A stretch of DNA of 64,000 nucleotides from positions 925,001 through 989,000 of the forward strand of contig JBBMNZ010000035.1 in assembly GCA_037954325.1 (NCBI GenBank), in the 5' to 3' direction. Shown one piece after another: positions 1 to 11,580 of the stretch. A program made the translations under genes and the position numbers. The first letter of the stretch is position 1, and every line of letters begins with the position of its first letter. Below the pieces are notes generated by a model. That model saw only the letters and a list, made by a program, of their open reading frames with translations, had not been told where the DNA came from and did no database searches. This DNA is from Fistularia commersonii (lineage: Eukaryota > Chordata > Actinopteri > Syngnathiformes > Fistulariidae).

Positions 1-33
1 CGACGTCTTTCTTTCTTTTCTGTTCTTATCGCA

Positions 34-36
<3 letters not shown>

Positions 37-97
<61 letters not shown>
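37..97. repeat. (TG)n microsatellite
   Basis: Uninterrupted TG dinucleotide of about 30 units in galnt10 intron 4. Confidence 0.98.
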
Positions 98-99
<2 letters not shown>

Positions 100-2646
100 G
101 TTCCCGCCGGAGCACAAGATTTGTTCGGAAGCCCCTCGAGATGTGTGTAGAGGTTAGCGAGCTGGGCTACCAGTGGGGGGCGCTATCGTACACAGCAATG
201 CTAATTGCTAATGATACCGCGAGCTAACGTAGCTAGCATACGGAGTTAGTTGAGTCTTGTTTTTAGCTTCTTTCTCGCTGCAGGACGTCAGACCTCAGTC
301 CATTTCTTGGTGCCTTCAGACAGCAGAGGAACCAGGAACTTCTGGAACCATCTCAGGTCCGCCTGCTCGCAGAGCAACGTCAACATTTTGGACCTCATGC
401 TTAGCTAACGGCTAACGTGGTTCTTCACACAGCGCAGCCTCCACCTCCATGGTGACCACGGCGGTCCCTCAAAGCTTCCTTTGGAGGAGGAGGAGGCCAC
501 TTCCTGGACACAAACTCCTGTGGAACACATGCTCTTATCTCACCTCTATCGCCCCCTAGTGGCCGGAGGCTGGCGGTGCACGCATTATAAACAGCCGACT
601 GTGAAAGAGGCGTCCTCTAGGTCCTAAGCAGGACCTTTGAGGACCATCAGGAGGAGGTGGGTGTCTAAAGATGGGGGTTGGGGGTCCACTAAGAGGCAGG
701 GGGGCAGGTAAAGATCCAGGGCTGGGGGACCCCAACCCTGGATCGAACCAAGTAGCTGTTAAAAAGGACTGAACCACAGCAGCCTCACAGGGGGGGGGTT
801 CTCCTTTTTATTTCAAGTCCACAACTCACTGGAGGTAAATCACGGCCGCCCCCTGCTCCACCACCACCACCGATCACAAGTTGTCACGGAGACGGCGAAC
901 CGCCAAGAGGTGATTTAGAAGCCCCAGGAGGAGGACGGCGCTTTTATCATCCCATCTATAACTCGGGGAAGGGGGGCGTCTGGAAGGGAACAAAATAGAG
1001 AATAAAAGAAGAGAAAGCACCGGCACAACGCCTCTTCTGGCCTCATGGATTCACCCTGCTGGGAGCCATTCTTCTAGGTTAACCTCCTTATCGACCAATG
1101 GTGCGAGGACAAGCGTCAAATTCACCTTTCGTCGCTGGACAGTTTACCGAGGAACAAAATGTGCACTATTTTCTGAGATTACGTCTGTCCAGATTGAGCT
1201 CTCCCGCCTGAGGACAAAAGGACAATCCACTGCACTGCTTTCAGAAGCCTGATCTCCTGCACCAACATCTACTCTTTGAAGGTACGAGTTGCTAGCGTGA
1301 TGAGATACGCTAATCATCAATAATTCTACGTCCACTCTGAAAAAGTGACAAAGATACAGTCCTTGAATTAGCGCATCATCATCTTACACTCTGTAAGACC
1401 TTCATTTGAGTAAGGTCCTAACGGTATGCTCCAGGAACAGGACAACAAAAGGTCCAACCAATGAGATGTCAAGGAGATAAGTGACATCCTGGTCTTCCTT
1501 GATCATCTCCTGAACAATCCTCTGGACGGTCGTGTTGTTGGAAGAACGTTTTACCTCATGGTTTAATGTCCGATGACCCAAAAGACTCCCAGGGGCTACC
1601 TTCGAGGAAGGTACTCGTCCGGGTACTTAACAAGTGCAGAAACGAGTTCTTGTTCTGTTCCGACCAATCTCCACGCTTCCCCTCGTTCATCTGAATCTTC
1701 TTCACCCGAGAAGAAAGAACCGGCGGATCCTCTCATTCTGAAGGCCAAACAAACGAGCAGCTGCGGCGCCCCGGAGTTCTTCCGGCGCGACTCGTCTTCC
1801 GACGCATTCTCTCAGACCCTCATCCTGCCGACGGGAGGGGTTCTCCGATGAAGACCCTCCACCCAACCAGGCCATTCATCATTCTCCAATGAACCTCCAC
1901 ATATCGGCTCTCCAGGTGCGATGTGAGGATACAAGTCATGCAGCTGCCTGAACCCCGCCTCCACATCCCACAAGAAGATCCCCATTGAGCTTCTCCACTC
2001 CACGGTTCTGCTGTTCCTCTGAGGTGTTCCTCAAGGATAGCACCTGGTACCATGTATCTTTGCAGTGCCTCCTCTGGTGAAGCCCAAGTGCAAACAGGAG
2101 GGTCGCGAAGAAGCCGAAGCAAAAATGCAGATCATGAAATCAAGCAACGGTGACTTCTTGAAGAAGTTCCAGGCGTTAGACGGGCCCACAACCGACGCGT
2201 AGATGCGATGTTTCTTGACAGCCCATGAATTATGTGTCCAGCCGGTCCGGGCCCCGAGGGGCGAGGGCTGCTCCGGCGCCGGCCCCGGGCCACGGCCCGC
2301 CACGTGACCTGTCGGGTCGATGTGCATCCACGGGGAACGCGGAGAAGGTGCAGGAGGAATCTACGCATGGTGTTCACCGGAAGGTTCGTCTCTTTAGCCG
2401 CGCCGGCTAGCCGCTACTAGCAAACACCGCCTTTCGTTAGATCACCGTCAGGAGAACCCGGAGAGGAACCGTCCTTCTGAGAGGCTTGTCAAGCGTCCCC
2501 TGGCGGCAGGAGAACCGCAGCATGTCCTTCAAACGTTCTCCGGATGTTCTGCCGCGGCAACATGGAGAAAGTTTTATGCTAATCGACGGAGCGGGAAATG
2601 CAAATTCCAAACGCTAACGAAGGATTCCAGGGAGCTGAAAGGAAGC
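98..2646. other. Intron 4 sequence with no recognised gene
   Basis: Mostly single-copy sequence. No galnt10 exon 5 (the region with the conserved REGLIR.R motif) is found on the minus strand. A G run lies near 789-797. A degenerate copy of the dispersed GGTACC-type repeat lies near 2027-2110. Confidence 0.6.
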
Positions 2647-2681
2647 TCTTCTTCTTCTTCTTCTTCTTCTTCTTCTTCTTC
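2647..2681. repeat. (TTC)n microsatellite
   Basis: About 12 TTC units; a homopurine-homopyrimidine tract that could adopt triplex DNA. Confidence 0.95.
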
Positions 2682-2839
2682 GCTTCCAGAACTTTCAAAG
2701 TGCCTGGAATTCCTGGATGTCTGACCCGTCTGAACCTCCAGAACCGGTGGCAGGACGAACATCTCATTACCGTGGAGACAGGACGGGAGCGGCGTCCTTG
2801 GGGAGGAGCTAATTAAGCAAGAATTAGACACGTCCTTTC

Positions 2840-2840
<1 letters not shown>

Positions 2841-2887
<47 letters not shown>
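2841..2887. repeat. (AC)n microsatellite
   Basis: About 23 AC units in galnt10 intron 4. Confidence 0.98.
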
Positions 2888-2890
<3 letters not shown>

Positions 2891-3036
2891 GGGGTTCTCC
2901 AGGTTCCCGCTGCCCAGGTGTCTCTCCATGTTCTCCTTCCTGGTTTCTGGTTGAATGGTTGAAGATCTGGACATTTGATTGACAGGTGACCTTGGATTAG
3001 GCCCCGCCTCCACCCAGTGTGAAGGACAGGAGAATA

Positions 3037-4125
3037 AATGAATGAATGAATGGGTTGCTGATTGGTGCCGTCACTCTTCCATCAGCAAGAGTTCAATGAA
3101 TGACAACATGAAGGAAACCACGACTCAGCATGAATGACAGCATGAATGAAACCATGAATGATAAGTTAATTGAAACCATGAATCAGCATGAATGAAACCA
3201 TTAATCAGCATGAATTAAACATGAATCAGCATGAATGACAATATGAATGACACCATGAGAGTAACCATGAATCAGCATGAATGAAACCATGAATGACAAG
3301 TTAAGTGAAACCATGAATCAGCATGAATGAAACCATTAATCCGCATGAATTAAACATGAATCAGCATGAATGAAAATATGAATGACACCATGAGAGTAAC
3401 CATGAATCAGCATGAATGAAACCATGAATGACAGAGTGAATGAAACCATGAATCAGCATGAATGAAACCATGAATGGCAGAATGAATCAAACCATGAATC
3501 AGCATGAATGGAACACGAATCAGCATGAATGAAGCCATGAATTACAACATGAATGACACCATGAGAATAACCATGAATCAGCATGAACTGAACAATGAAT
3601 GAAACAAGTGACAAGTTAAGTGAAACCATGAATCAGCATGAATTAAACATGAATCAGCATGAATGAAACCATGACAGACAGAATGAATGAAACCATGAAT
3701 CAGCATGAATGAAACACGAATCAGCATAAATGAAACCATGAATGACAGAATGAATTAAACCATGAATCAGCATGAATGAAACACGAATCAGCATGAATGA
3801 AACTATGAATGACAGAATGAATCAAACCATGAATCAGCATGAATGAAGCCATGAATTACAACATGAATGACACCATGAGTGTAACCATGAACCAGCATGA
3901 ATGAAACCATGAATCAGCATGAATGAAACCATGAATGAAAACGTGAATCAGCATGAATGAAACCATGTGTGACAGAATGAATGAAACCATGAACTAGCAT
4001 GAATATAACATGAATCAGCCTGAATGACAGCATGAATAAAACCATGAATCAGCATGAATGAAACCATGAATGAAAAAAGATAGGAAACATGAATCAGCAT
4101 GAATGATGCCATGAATGAAAGCTAA
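3037..4125. repeat. Minisatellite based on ATGAATCAGCATGAATGAAA
   Basis: About 1.1 kb of imperfect short units mixing ATGAATCAGC, ATGAATGAAACC and ATGAATGACAG modules, with no fixed period. It ends about 100 bp beyond exon 4 in intron 4. Each ATGAATCAGCA differs by one base from a Maf/NFE2-like site, but this is probably only a by-product of the unit sequence. Confidence 0.92.
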
Positions 4126-4228
4126 TTGCTGCTATTCCCAGCATTGGTCATTATTAAACTCTTGTTTACACCCGGCGGCTAGCTTTAGCACCGCAGTGCT
4201 AGGCCTCAGACGGCGCCGTAGGCCGTAC

Positions 4229-4395
4229 CTTTGTCGCTGAAGTCGTCCACCAGGATGACCTCGGCGACCAGCTGCGGCGGCGAGCGGTTGAGGACGCTGT
4301 GGACGGTCCTCAGCAGCGAAGACCAGCCCTCGTTGTGGAACGGGACGATGACGCTGGTGTTGGGCAGCTTCTCGGCGTAGAGCCTCTGCCTGCAG
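4229..4395 (-). CDS. galnt10: galnt10 exon 4: first part of GT-A fold
   Basis: This 167-bp exon encodes residues 148-203 plus one base of codon 204. It includes KLPNTSVIVPFHNEGWSSLL, then RTVHSVLNRSPPQLVAE and VILVDDFSDK. In this family these segments form the first beta-alpha units of the GT-A fold, and the LVDD.SD segment lies at the UDP-sugar site. The metal-binding DxH motif and the C-terminal ricin-type lectin domain come later and are outside the window. The acceptor is GCGTGCAG|C and the donor is AAAG|GTACGG, phase 1. No frame damage is seen. Exon 5 was looked for in 1-4228 and not found. Confidence 0.96.
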
Positions 4396-4498
4396 CTGCA
4401 CGCGGAAAATAAAAGCGCACATCTTTAAATCGCCGCTCCAGGTTCCTCCGAGACTCGCCGTCAGAAACAGGAAGTCGCCGGGTCGTTCCGGGTCTCAC

Positions 4499-4637
4499 TT
4501 CGGGTGTCGGATGTCCGGGAGCGAACGGTTGAGGGAGATCCGGTCGCTGACGTAGATGTTGAAGCCGTTCTCCCTGTAGGCCTGGTCCACCTGCTCGGCC
4601 TCCGTCAGAGGGAAGGGGCGCCCCTGCTCGCCGTGAC
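4499..4637 (-). CDS. galnt10: galnt10 exon 3: start of catalytic region
   Basis: This 139-bp exon encodes the rest of codon 102 to the first two bases of codon 148. It contains HGEQGRPFPLTEAEQ, then VDQAYRENGFNIYVSD and RISLNRSLPDIRHP. These are hallmark GALNT10 sequences; the NRSLPD.R motif is shared by most ppGalNAc-transferases and precedes the glycosyltransferase fold. The acceptor follows CCGAAG and the donor is CCGAA|GTGAGA. The split codon AA+C gives Asn, so RHPN-C reads through into exon 4 with the same spacing as in the vertebrate protein. Intron 3 after it is only 103 bp. Confidence 0.96.
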
Positions 4638-4743
4638 CTTCGGAAGGACCACAGGTGAACACGTGAACATCAGCCGAGGACCAGGAGGAGACGCTTGAGA
4701 GGGTGAATATTTGTCGCGTAAACATCCTGAGTTCACGAACTTC

Positions 4744-6150
4744 CATTCATTCATTCATTCATTCACATGTCATATGGACATACAACCATCACTAACTCAT
4801 TCACAACATATAAACATACTGTCATTCATTCATTCACTCATTGACGTGTGAAGGAGACATTCTACCATTCATTCATTCATTCACACATCAAAGAGCCATT
4901 CATTCATGAATCATATAGAGACATGCAAACATCCATTCACTCATTCATTCACATGTCATATCATGGTACAAAACTATTCATTCACTCATTCACGACTCAT
5001 GCAGAGACATACGGTTATTCATTCACTCATTCATTCACACATCATATCACGATGCTAAACTATTCATTCACTCATTCACGACTCATGTAGAGACATACAG
5101 CTATTCATTCACTCATTCATTCACACATTATAGAGACATCGATCATTCACTCATTCATTCATGAACCATGTAGAAACATGCAAGCATCCATTCACTTATT
5201 CATTCACATGTCGTACAGACATGAAAAACTATTCATTCACTCATTCACGACTCATGTAGAGACACACAACCATACATCCATTCATTCATTCATGAACCAT
5301 ATGGAAACATGCAACCATCCATTCACTCATTCATTCACATGTCATATCATGTTACAAAACTATTCATTCACTCATTCACGGCTCATGTAGAGACATAAAG
5401 TTATTCATTCACTCATTCATTCACAAATTATAGAGACATACAACCATTCATTCATTCATCCATTCATTCACTCATATATCATAGAGACATATGACCATTC
5501 ACTCATTCATTCATGAACCATAAAGAAACATGCAACCATCCATTCACTCATTCATTCACGTGTCATTTGGACATATGACCATTCACTCATTCATACACAT
5601 GTTGACGTACAACCATTCATTCATTCATCTATTCACATGCCCCATAGAAATATGTGACTATTTATTCACCCATTCACATGCCATATAGAGACATACAACC
5701 GTTTATTCACAAACATGTATAGACCTGCAACCATTCACTCATTCATTAACACATGCAACCATTCATTCACTCACTCATTCATTCATAAACATACAGAAAC
5801 ATACAACCATTCATTCATTCATTCACACGGCATGTTGAAACACACAACCATTCACAAAACTATTAATTCACTCATTCATGAACCACTCATTCACTCACAC
5901 ATTGATTCATTCATTCACTCGTTCACTCATTCACACGTCACGATGCTAAACTATTCATTCACTCATTCACGGCTCACATGGAGACATAAAGCCATTTATT
6001 CACTCATTCATTCATAAACCATATCGAGAAAAACAAACATTCATTCATTCATTCGTAAACACTTCATTTCCAGATACAAAACCATTCATTCACACGTTCA
6101 CGCGCCACATAGAAACATACGACCGCTCATTCACTCATTCATCCATGCGG
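4744..6150. repeat. CATTCATTCAC / ATAGAGACATACAACC minisatellite
   Basis: About 1.4 kb in galnt10 intron 2 alternating CATTCACTCATTCA stretches with an ATRTAGAGACATACAACC module. The same module in reverse orientation builds the arrays at 31.15-32.6 and 56.36-58.13 kb. It resembles part of a widespread fish dispersed repeat containing ATAGACAAACAACCATTCAC. Confidence 0.92.
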
Positions 6151-6399
6151 TTCAACCATCCGCGCTCTCAAACAGGAAGTAGTTTCCTGTGAACCTTGAC
6201 CTTTCGTTGCCCCGGCAACCATTAGTCGGAGATGATCCGTTTGTATTCCTGAAGGAATTAGCATCGGAGAAATAGCTGCCTTCGGAGATAAACCCCTTCA
6301 CTTAGCGCCCGACTTTTTTCCGTCGTAATCACAAAAAAAAAAAAAAAATAAAAATTTGTAACTAAACAGTTTCACGTTGTTTTGAATAAGATGACATAA

Positions 6400-7455
6400 A
6401 TTACAACTTAGGATAATTCAAACTAAGATAAGATAATAAGATTAGATCGGATAAGATGCCATAAATAATGAGATACAACACATAAATAATAAGTCATGGC
6501 AGTCGTAGAAGGAATAAGTATGAATAAAGTTACAAGATAATTTAAGATAAGATAAGATAGAATAGATGAGATCGTTCAAGATAAGAAACAATAAGTTCGT
6601 ATAAGAATCAATAAGCCGAGGTGAGATAAGACGGGATGAATCGAGGCCAGATAAGAAAAAATAAGATGAGACAAAGTCAGAAACACTAAGATAAGAAAAA
6701 GGAAAATAAGTTATGAAAGTTATGAAAGATAAGAAATAATAAGTTAAGATACGAAACAATAAGATAAGATATGAAATACTGAATTTAGAAAAGAAATAAT
6801 ATGTTAAGATAAGAAACAATAAGTTAAGATAAGAAATAATACATTAAGATTAGAATAAGTTAAGATAAGAAAAAAAAAGATAAAATACAAAATTATTAAT
6901 TGAGATAAGAAATAGATTAAGATCAGAAAAACACAAGATAAAATACAAAATAATAAATTAGATAAGAAATAAATTAAGATGAGAAACAATAAGATAAAAT
7001 ACAAAATAATAAATTAAGATAAGAAATAAATTAAGATAAGAAACAATAAGATAAAATACAAAATTATTAATTGAGATAAGAAATGAATTTAGATAAGAAA
7101 CAATAAGATAAAATACGAAATATTATTAATTTAGATAAGAAATAAGTTAAGATAAGAAACAAGATAAAATGCAAAATAATAAATCAAGATAAGAAATAAA
7201 TTAAGATGAGAAACAATAAGATAAAATACGAAATTATAAATTGAGATCAGAAATAAATTAAGATAAGAAACAATAAGATAAAATACAAAATAATAAATTA
7301 AGATAAGAAACAATAAGATAAAATATGAAATTATAAATTGAGATAAGAAATAAGTGAAGATAAGAAACAATAAGATAAAATACAAAATAATAAATCAAGA
7401 TAAGAAACAATAAGATAAAACACGAAATTATAAATTGAGATAAGAAATAAGTGAA
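6400..7455. repeat. AT-rich minisatellite with AGATAAGA units
   Basis: Roughly 40-bp units such as GATAAGAAACAATAAGATAA fill about 1 kb of intron 2, just downstream of exon 2 on the transcript. The unit contains AGATAAG, which matches the WGATAAR GATA-factor consensus, so the array holds dozens of such sites. A poly(A) run precedes it near 6331-6347. Confidence 0.9.
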
Positions 7456-7556
7456 GTCTCTCCATCAAGCAGACAGTGATTGACGACCGCTAACGCTAAC
7501 ACTTACGTCCTACACCGTTTCCTACACCCATTAGCAGTGCAGCAGAATTTCCCATT

Positions 7557-7558
<2 letters not shown>

Positions 7559-7604
<46 letters not shown>
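7559..7604. repeat. (GT)23 beside exon 2 donor
   Basis: Pure GT run on the plus strand, read as (AC)23 in the galnt10 transcript, starting 26 nt after the exon 2 donor. It is complementary to the run at 7738-7796. Confidence 0.98.
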
Positions 7605-7610
<6 letters not shown>

Positions 7611-7630
7611 TTGCGTGCACGTATACACAC

Positions 7631-7733
7631 CGAGGCGAGCGGCGTCCCTCCTCATGGCGTCGTAATCATGCCAGTCCGTCCTGCGGACGCCATCCGGCCC
7701 CACCTGGGTCACCCTCCGCACCGCGTTCAACCC
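7631..7733 (-). CDS. galnt10: galnt10 exon 2: stem region
   Basis: This 103-bp exon encodes residues 68-101 plus the first base of codon 102. The readable part includes TDWHDYDAMRRDAARLG, which corresponds to the DWHDKEAIRRDAQRVG-type stretch of vertebrate GALNT10, at the junction of stem and catalytic domain. The acceptor is TTCAG|GGG and the donor is G|GTGTAT. Phase 0 in and phase 1 out match exons 1 and 3 exactly. The acceptor has no normal polypyrimidine tract: a (TG)29 run on the transcript strand ends 4 nt before the exon. An (AC)23 run starts 26 nt after the donor. The N-terminal half of the exon is not clearly conserved, as expected for a stem. Confidence 0.92.
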
Positions 7734-7736
7734 CTG

Positions 7737-7737
<1 letters not shown>

Positions 7738-7796
<59 letters not shown>
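7738..7796. repeat. (AC)29 beside exon 2 acceptor
   Basis: Pure AC run, read as (UG)29 in the transcript. It ends 4 nt before exon 2 and occupies the place of the polypyrimidine tract. Confidence 0.98.
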
Positions 7797-7798
<2 letters not shown>

Positions 7799-7945
7799 AC
7801 TTCAAACAAACAGCAAAATACTTCTATTCCAAATACTTCTGACTGAATAAGTAAGAGAATAAATCCACTTAACCCCTTGTGGGAGATTATAACTCGCGCA
7901 CGGAGCAGCTTCGACTCAACAATTTTGGCAAGAACTTTAAAATGC

Positions 7946-7946
<1 letters not shown>

Positions 7947-7994
<48 letters not shown>
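7947..7994. repeat. (GT)n microsatellite
   Basis: About 24 GT units in intron 1. Confidence 0.98.
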
Positions 7995-7995
<1 letters not shown>

Positions 7996-8146
7996 GTTTT
8001 GGCAGCTGCAGCCAAAAATAAGGATTATTTTCAGATGAGATCACTAATCCCTTCATTAAGCCTGGCAGGGTTTTTGGGTCGAGTCGATGATAATAATAAA
8101 TACTATAAACTACTTGGACTCATGAATGGTCGCCGCCACACGGAAA

Positions 8147-8147
<1 letters not shown>

Positions 8148-8177
<30 letters not shown>

Positions 8178-9288
8178 TTACGCATGAATTCATGTGCGCT
8201 TACGTATACCTGTGTGTATATAATTGTGCATGAGTGTGTATGTGCACCTGTGTGTGTATGTGTGTGTTTATGAATGTGCGTGCAAAGGAGTGGTGTGTGT
8301 ATATATATATATGTATGTGTGTGTGTGTGTGTGTGTGTGAGCACGTGTTAATGCATGTGTGTGTATTTTTTTGTGTGCGTGTGGATGTATGTGTGTGCAT
8401 ATTTGTGTGTGTGTACTTGTATGTATGTATGTACACGTGTGTATGTGTAAGCACACGTGTGTGTGCATGTGTGTGTGCACATGTGTATGCGTGTGCATGT
8501 GTGTATTTGAAATTGTGTGCATGTGTATGTATGCTTGCATGTATTTGTGTGCGCATTTGTATGTTTGTATGTGTGTGTATGCATGCGTGTGTAAGTGAAA
8601 GCATGCGTGTATTTGTGCACGTGTATGTATGTGTGTGTGCGTGCACAAGTGTGTATTTGTTATTGAGTGTTTGTGTCTGTGTGAATGTATGCGTGTACAC
8701 AAATGTGTACGTGTAAGCACATGTGTGTATTTGTAATTGTGTGCGTCTGTGCATGTGGATGTATGCGTGTGTGTATGTGCGTGCGCATGTATCTGTGTGT
8801 GTGCAATCACAAGTGTGTATTTGTTATTGAGTATTTGTATGTGCACATGTGTGTGTGCAAGCACATGTGTCGACTATAATTGTGTGCGTGTGGATGCACG
8901 TGTGTGTGTATGTGTGTGCACGTGTGTGTATGTGTAAGCATGCATGTATATGAGTGTGAGTCCATGCAAAATAGTGTATTTGTAATTGAGTGTTTGTGTG
9001 TGTGCACATGTTTGAATTGTAATTGTGTGCGTGTGGATGCATCCGTGCGTGTCTGTGTAAGCACATGTGTATGTGTGCACGTGTATGTGTCTGTGTGTAC
9101 ACATATGTGTGTGTGCACATGCACAAGTGTGCATTTGAAATCGTGTGTGTTTGCCTGTGGATGTATACAAGTGTGTATGTGCAAGCACGCGTATATATAC
9201 GTGTCTGTGAGTGTTTGTGCACATATGTGCATGTGTGTGTGCACATGTGTGTATTTGTAATTGTGTATGTGTGTGTGTGTGTGTGTGT
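8148..9288. repeat. Degenerate (GT)n / alternating purine-pyrimidine tract, 1.1 kb
   Basis: A pure (GT)n core at 8148-8178 passes into a kilobase of TGTGTATG, GCACATGTGT and TGTGCACGTG variants. Nearly all steps alternate purine and pyrimidine, so the tract is a strong Z-DNA candidate. It generates long meaningless open frames of Cys-Val or Thr-His. Confidence 0.95.
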
Positions 9289-9383
9289 AAAATGTGCAGG
9301 TGAGCAGCAGATTGTGATATTCAAGGAAAGCAGGAGTTGCAAGTGAAGGAACCAGCAAGAAGAGGAGCGCCTTCTTCCTGCCG

Positions 9384-9390
<7 letters not shown>

Positions 9391-9459
<69 letters not shown>
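9391..9459. repeat. (AC)n microsatellite
   Basis: About 34 AC units, preceded by CTCTCTCTC. Confidence 0.98.
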
Positions 9460-9461
<2 letters not shown>

Positions 9462-9572
9462 TGCAGATAGGGCAAACAGCCGGCGGAGAATTGAACTAAC
9501 AGGCAAAATGTCGGAGTCACTCAGCGCTGAGATGCAGGAGAATGGAACTGGACGCTGCATTAATCCGGAATA

Positions 9573-9622
9573 TTCTCTCTCTCTCTTTCTTTCTCTCTCT
9601 TTCTTTCTCTCTCTCTCTCTCT
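9573..9622. repeat. (CT)n microsatellite
   Basis: Imperfect CT repeat with TTTCTTT interruptions. Confidence 0.95.
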
Positions 9623-9749
9623 GTCCGTCAGGCCCGGCTGCCGTCCAGAGGCCGATTAATTCTCCTTCGCTTCCATTGAATTAAGTTCAATTCCCTTCGA
9701 GTTTACTGTCACTCTGCAGCACGCCGGCTTGTGGCACAAGTGCTGTGGC

Positions 9750-9800
<51 letters not shown>
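9750..9800. repeat. (GT)n microsatellite
   Basis: About 25 GT units in intron 1. Confidence 0.97.
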
Positions 9801-9802
<2 letters not shown>

Positions 9803-9889
9803 ACGTTCTCTTGCAGAGGCATCCCGCAGATGAAGGGTAAGGAAGTGCGATAAGTGAAAGGGGGATTCACTTGTTCACCGGCACTTGGG

Positions 9890-10560
9890 TTAAATCACAG
9901 TCCGATTAGCTGTTAGCATGCAGTCATTGTTCTTAATCTTAATCTACATCTTAATTGGCAGGTAATTCAATCTCAGATTATACAGTTCTTAATCTCAATC
10001 TTAATCTTAGCCCTCGTCGGAACAAAAATCCAATCGCAGTCCGATTAGCTGTTAGCGTACAGGTCTTAATCTTAGTCTTAACCTAAATTTTAATCTTTAA
10101 TCCCAATCTTGATATGCAAATATGTCACATCACAGATCCATTAGCTGTTAGCATACAGGTCTTAATCTCAATTTTAATCTAATCTGATCTCTCATACAGT
10201 GTTTAGCCTTAAACTTTATCTTAATTTTAATCTTAACCTTCATCGGAACATAAATCCAATAACAGTCCGATTAGCTGTTAGCATACAGTTTTACTTTTAA
10301 CTTAATCTTAAAATGTAATCACAATCTTAAGATACAAATATATAAAATCCCAGACCGTTTTGCTGTTAGCATACATTTCTTGATCTTAATCTTAAATTCT
10401 CATAAAACTCTTAAACTGAAACGTCACATAAATCCAGGAATTAGCTGTTAGCATAGATTTCTTGATCTTTATCTTAATTTAAGCCTTGAACCTAAATCTT
10501 AAGCACTCAATAGATCTAAACACAGTCCGATTAGCGGTTAGCATATGTTCATTAATCTTA
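9890..10560. repeat. Minisatellite: GATTAGCTGTTAGCATACAG plus CTTAATCTTAAT
   Basis: Long units of about 100-130 bp. Each combines a CAGTCCGATTAGCTGTTAGC module with runs of CTTAATCTTAATC. A further stray copy lies near 11583-11650, beyond the next array. Confidence 0.88.
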
Positions 10561-11009
10561 ATCTTAATCCTTTGAGTGACACCCTGAGTCAACTCGCGTT
10601 CATGCTAATTTTGGGATCGCTGAGCTGGTGGCTTGTCGATGCTAATCTGGCCACCGCCGCCACGCCGCCCTCCGTTCTCCCATCTGCAGTTGTTTTTCTC
10701 CACCGAGAAGAACCTTCACGTTCACCTTGGAAGAGTCCAATCATGATCCAGGGGACCCCGGAGGGGGCGGAGGAATCGACCGCTAACCCCCCCGTCACGT
10801 TAGCTAGATGTTCTCCGCATCAATACCGCCGTTTTGTATTGGCGGACGCCCCGTAATTAAAGAATGGCGCCTCGGGGTGGGATTTTCGGGGCGGGGTATC
10901 TTATTGGCTCAGAGCTTCTCAACCGCCATATTGGCCGCCATCGTGGAAGGACGGCCCGTTGCGCCGCCGTCATGGAAACATGCTCCTCCTTGCAACGTCG
11001 GCTCCCTAG
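10561..11009. other. Intron 1 spacer, nothing recognised
   Basis: GC-richer single-copy sequence. No splice-bounded conserved coding stretch was seen. Confidence 0.5.
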
Positions 11010-11580
11010 TGTAGGAGAGCTAACGGGAGCTAACAAGAGCGAACTGGCTCAAACCAGATCTACAGGACCAAATACGAGCTCCAGGACCAGGCTAGCAGGA
11101 TTTAACTGGCGCTAACAGCAGCTACCAGCTGCAAACAGCAGCTAACAAGAGCTAAACGGAACAAACATCAGCTAAAAGGAGCTAACGGGTGCAAAGAACA
11201 GCTAACGGGCGCTAAATGAAGCAAACAGAACATATCAAGAGGTAAAAGGAGCTAACAGGAGCTAAGTTGAGCTAACTGGATCAAACCTGAGTGATAGGAG
11301 CAAACACGTTCTCCAGGAGAAGACAGCAGCTAACAGGAGCTAATGGGTAAAAACAACGGCAAACAAGAACAAAAGAGCAAACATTAGCTAACAGGAGCTA
11401 AAGGAAGCAGTTGGGAGTTAAAAGAAACTAACAGGAGCTAAAATAAGCTAACAGGAGGTAAGTGGATCAAAGAGGAGCTCCAGGAACAAACAGCAGCTAG
11501 CAAGAGCTAATGGGTGCAAACAACAGCTAGCAGGCGCTAAACGAAGCAAACAGGACTTATCAAGAGGTAAAAGAAGCTCA
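11010..11580. repeat. GCTAAC minisatellite
   Basis: Short irregular units such as AGCTAACAGGAGCTAA and GGTGCAAACAACAGCTAA fill about 570 bp. Confidence 0.9.

Noticed and set aside
1..4228. Search for galnt10 exon 5
   Set aside because: No minus-strand stretch encoding the conserved REGLIR.R or FLDSHCE motifs was seen, so the next exon is assumed to lie outside the window.
4132..4422. A 96-codon minus-strand frame overlapping exon 4 (QLQAEALRREAAQ...)
   Set aside because: It is a shifted frame of galnt10 exon 4; the conserved family sequence is in the other frame.
4848..6017. Open frames reading FIHSFTHSFIH
   Set aside because: They come from the CATTCA minisatellite; the same pattern appears wherever this repeat occurs (17.0-17.6, 25.0-25.8, 56.4-57.8 kb).
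8200..9520. Long open frames reading Cys-Val or Thr-His over hundreds of codons on both strands
   Set aside because: They are translations of the degenerate GT/AC tract and occur in several frames at once; no start context, domain or splice structure supports them.
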